Shown: in pieces, positions 63,201 to 64,000 of the stretch
Layout of the letters: every line of letters begins with the position of its first letter
How positions within the stretch are numbered: the stretch's first letter is position 1
Assembly: GCF_910592395.1 (NCBI RefSeq)
Contig: NC_088310.1
Span: 27,421,491-27,485,490 of the forward strand
DNA: 64,000 nucleotides
Direction: 5' to 3'
From: Lineus longissimus
Lineage: Eukaryota; Nemertea; Pilidiophora; Heteronemertea; Lineidae
Notes under the pieces: model-generated
The model's input: only the letters and a program-made list of their open reading frames with translations
What the model was told of the DNA's origin: nothing
The model's database searches: none
Translations under genes and position numbers: made by a program

Positions 63201-63945
63201 AATTTCTTTACAGTGTCACCAATCACAATTCTGTGGAATCTGGCACTTTAAATACTAGTCATTTTCATTTCATTTTCATTTTCAACAAGGAGCCCATCTG
63301 AAAACATGGTGGAAAAGGTTTTTAAGTTTCACATGATGGTCCTAGCCACATGCATGCAAATTATCATACAATTTGTTATTTTCCCTCTCCTAGCGACCCC
63401 CTTCAATTAGCATTTGGCTTGCAGCTGCCTAAACCCAACCTACCTTGTACAGCACAGTTAAGAATGTAAGGAGCCATGTTAATCTCGTGTGAGGCTCGAG
63501 GAACCACAAGGTGTAGTTAGGTGGCTGGTAGTCGGTAGCGTATCGTTGGGGCGAGGGACTGTAGGCCAGTAGTGACAAACACAATGGTAGGATCGTGTTC
63601 CCAAGCGTGAAGTTGTTGTCCAGCACCTAGAGGAGGAAAGAAAAGGTCTGTTAGACACTTTTGTGATCATCAATGTCGGTTTATTCTACGGTAGCCCCCA
63701 ATGAAATAACCAGCTACATCTGGGCCAAGACACACTCTTTACTCTTTACAACTTTTACGCACCTGTGGTAATCCCGACAGGAAAGCATTGAAGACAGTCG
63801 AGCATCTCAGTTTGAACGGAGGAACACTAAATGCCTTCTCTGTCTGGTTATATCCAAGTAGCACATTCAAGTGACGCAGCACAATGCTCTGGGCCTTCAC
63901 GGAATGGCGGTCATCAGTCATGGAAGTTCGCTCACATGCCATGAA
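54235..63945 (-). CDS. UNC79: UNC79-type NALCN channel complex subunit, C-terminal half (5' part beyond the window)
   Basis: Seventeen phase-consistent exons: 63945-63763, 63626-63444, 62901-62751, 62596-62088, 61988-61325, 61189-61021, 60643-60362, 60122-60004, 59782-59670 (or 59697), 58358-58119, 57901-57686, 57450-57271, 57052-56877, 56557-56317, 56109-55972, 54840-54763, 54459-54235, about 1288 aa to the stop. Helical, HEAT-like segments alternate with Ser/Pro-rich disordered exons (62596-61325). Landmarks: GYNQTEKAFSVPPF, AQHHRCRRHDDTFGP, RQRKSRKTGLTTVELQK, CPECHAVLEQYDED, HREPGLAAPYLLDMLQS, GNSVSVARQFLRCTLHQL, and the end GQIEVQSSAATQFYTV. I recognise these as UNC79-like rather than UNC80-like, from memory only. 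Known family members are large cytosolic scaffolds of the NALCN sodium-leak channel that set neuronal resting excitability. The ATG and N-terminal half are not in this window. Confidence 0.8.
62960..63290 (+). mobile_element. 3' end of a non-LTR retrotransposon inside an UNC79 intron
   Basis: A plus-strand frame reads GRVLSYGGRAFQCAAPTLW, NQLPANIRKVERTSVFARHL and KTFLFARYNRQS, then stops at 63200. R.F..AAP.LWN.LP..IR......F...LKT.LF is the usual last segment of many LINE-type ORF2 proteins. A CATTTT-type microsatellite tail follows at about 63258-63285, as expected at a LINE 3' end. It is 5'-truncated, antisense to UNC79, and fills over half of the 542-bp intron 62902-63443. Confidence 0.7.
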
Positions 63946-64000
63946 CTGAAATAGTAGACATAATGAGATTGATAATGAGACAGGCCATACCAAAAAAACC

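Overview
The window looks like nuclear DNA from an invertebrate animal. The genes have many short exons with GT-AG introns, AT-rich introns and long UTRs, and they encode deep animal orthologues. Much of the intergenic and intronic space is tandem satellite or small inverted-repeat elements. I cannot fix the phylum. A lophotrochozoan or an invertebrate deuterostome would both fit. I rebuilt the exon chains by hand from splice sites and reading-frame phase. All phases agree within each chain reported here, but no alignment was run.

Layout: (1) 1-11.9 kb is repeat-dominated. It holds a pair of inverted 15-bp minisatellites, a 3.6-kb array of a 62-bp satellite, two arrays of a 68-bp repeat and a retroelement scrap. 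Two short minus-strand exons that join in phase and read like the start of an unconventional myosin motor flank the 62-bp satellite, so the satellite appears to fill most of an intron. (2) 12.0-16.2 kb (-) is a complete seven-exon ALKBH8-type tRNA wobble-uridine modification enzyme (753 aa). (3) 17.2-26.3 kb (+), divergent from it, is a seven-exon ZNF318 orthologue (2157 aa). (4) 33.1-36.8 kb (-) is a complete nine-exon MEMO1 (304 aa). (5) 37.3-39.2 kb (+), divergent from MEMO1, is a single-coding-exon BTB-BACK-Kelch protein (627 aa). (6) 41.9-47.5 kb (-) is a complete thirteen-exon EXO1 exonuclease (975 aa). (7) 47.5-54.2 kb is a second repeat-rich block: 68-bp repeats again, a 56-bp palindrome-bearing array, a hAT-like MITE and a 150-bp array. 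(8) 54.2-64.0 kb (-) is the C-terminal half of an UNC79-type NALCN-channel auxiliary protein. Its 5' part lies beyond the right edge.

The genes do not form an operon or one pathway. They are independent transcription units: two divergent pairs (ALKBH8/ZNF318 and MEMO1/Kelch) and two convergent pairs (ZNF318/MEMO1 and Kelch/EXO1). Two genes concern nucleic-acid maintenance or decoding (EXO1, ALKBH8), one is a nuclear RNA or transcription factor (ZNF318), one is a redox or motility protein (MEMO1), one is probably a Cullin-3 adaptor (Kelch) and one is a neuronal channel regulator (UNC79).

I found no prokaryote-style defence system, CRISPR array or biosynthetic cluster. The most notable items are repeat biology: a MITE family with two copies that each show clean 8-bp target-site duplications, a near-perfect palindromic element in the Kelch 3'UTR, satellites with built-in palindromes or hairpins shared between distant loci, and the satellite-filled putative myosin intron.
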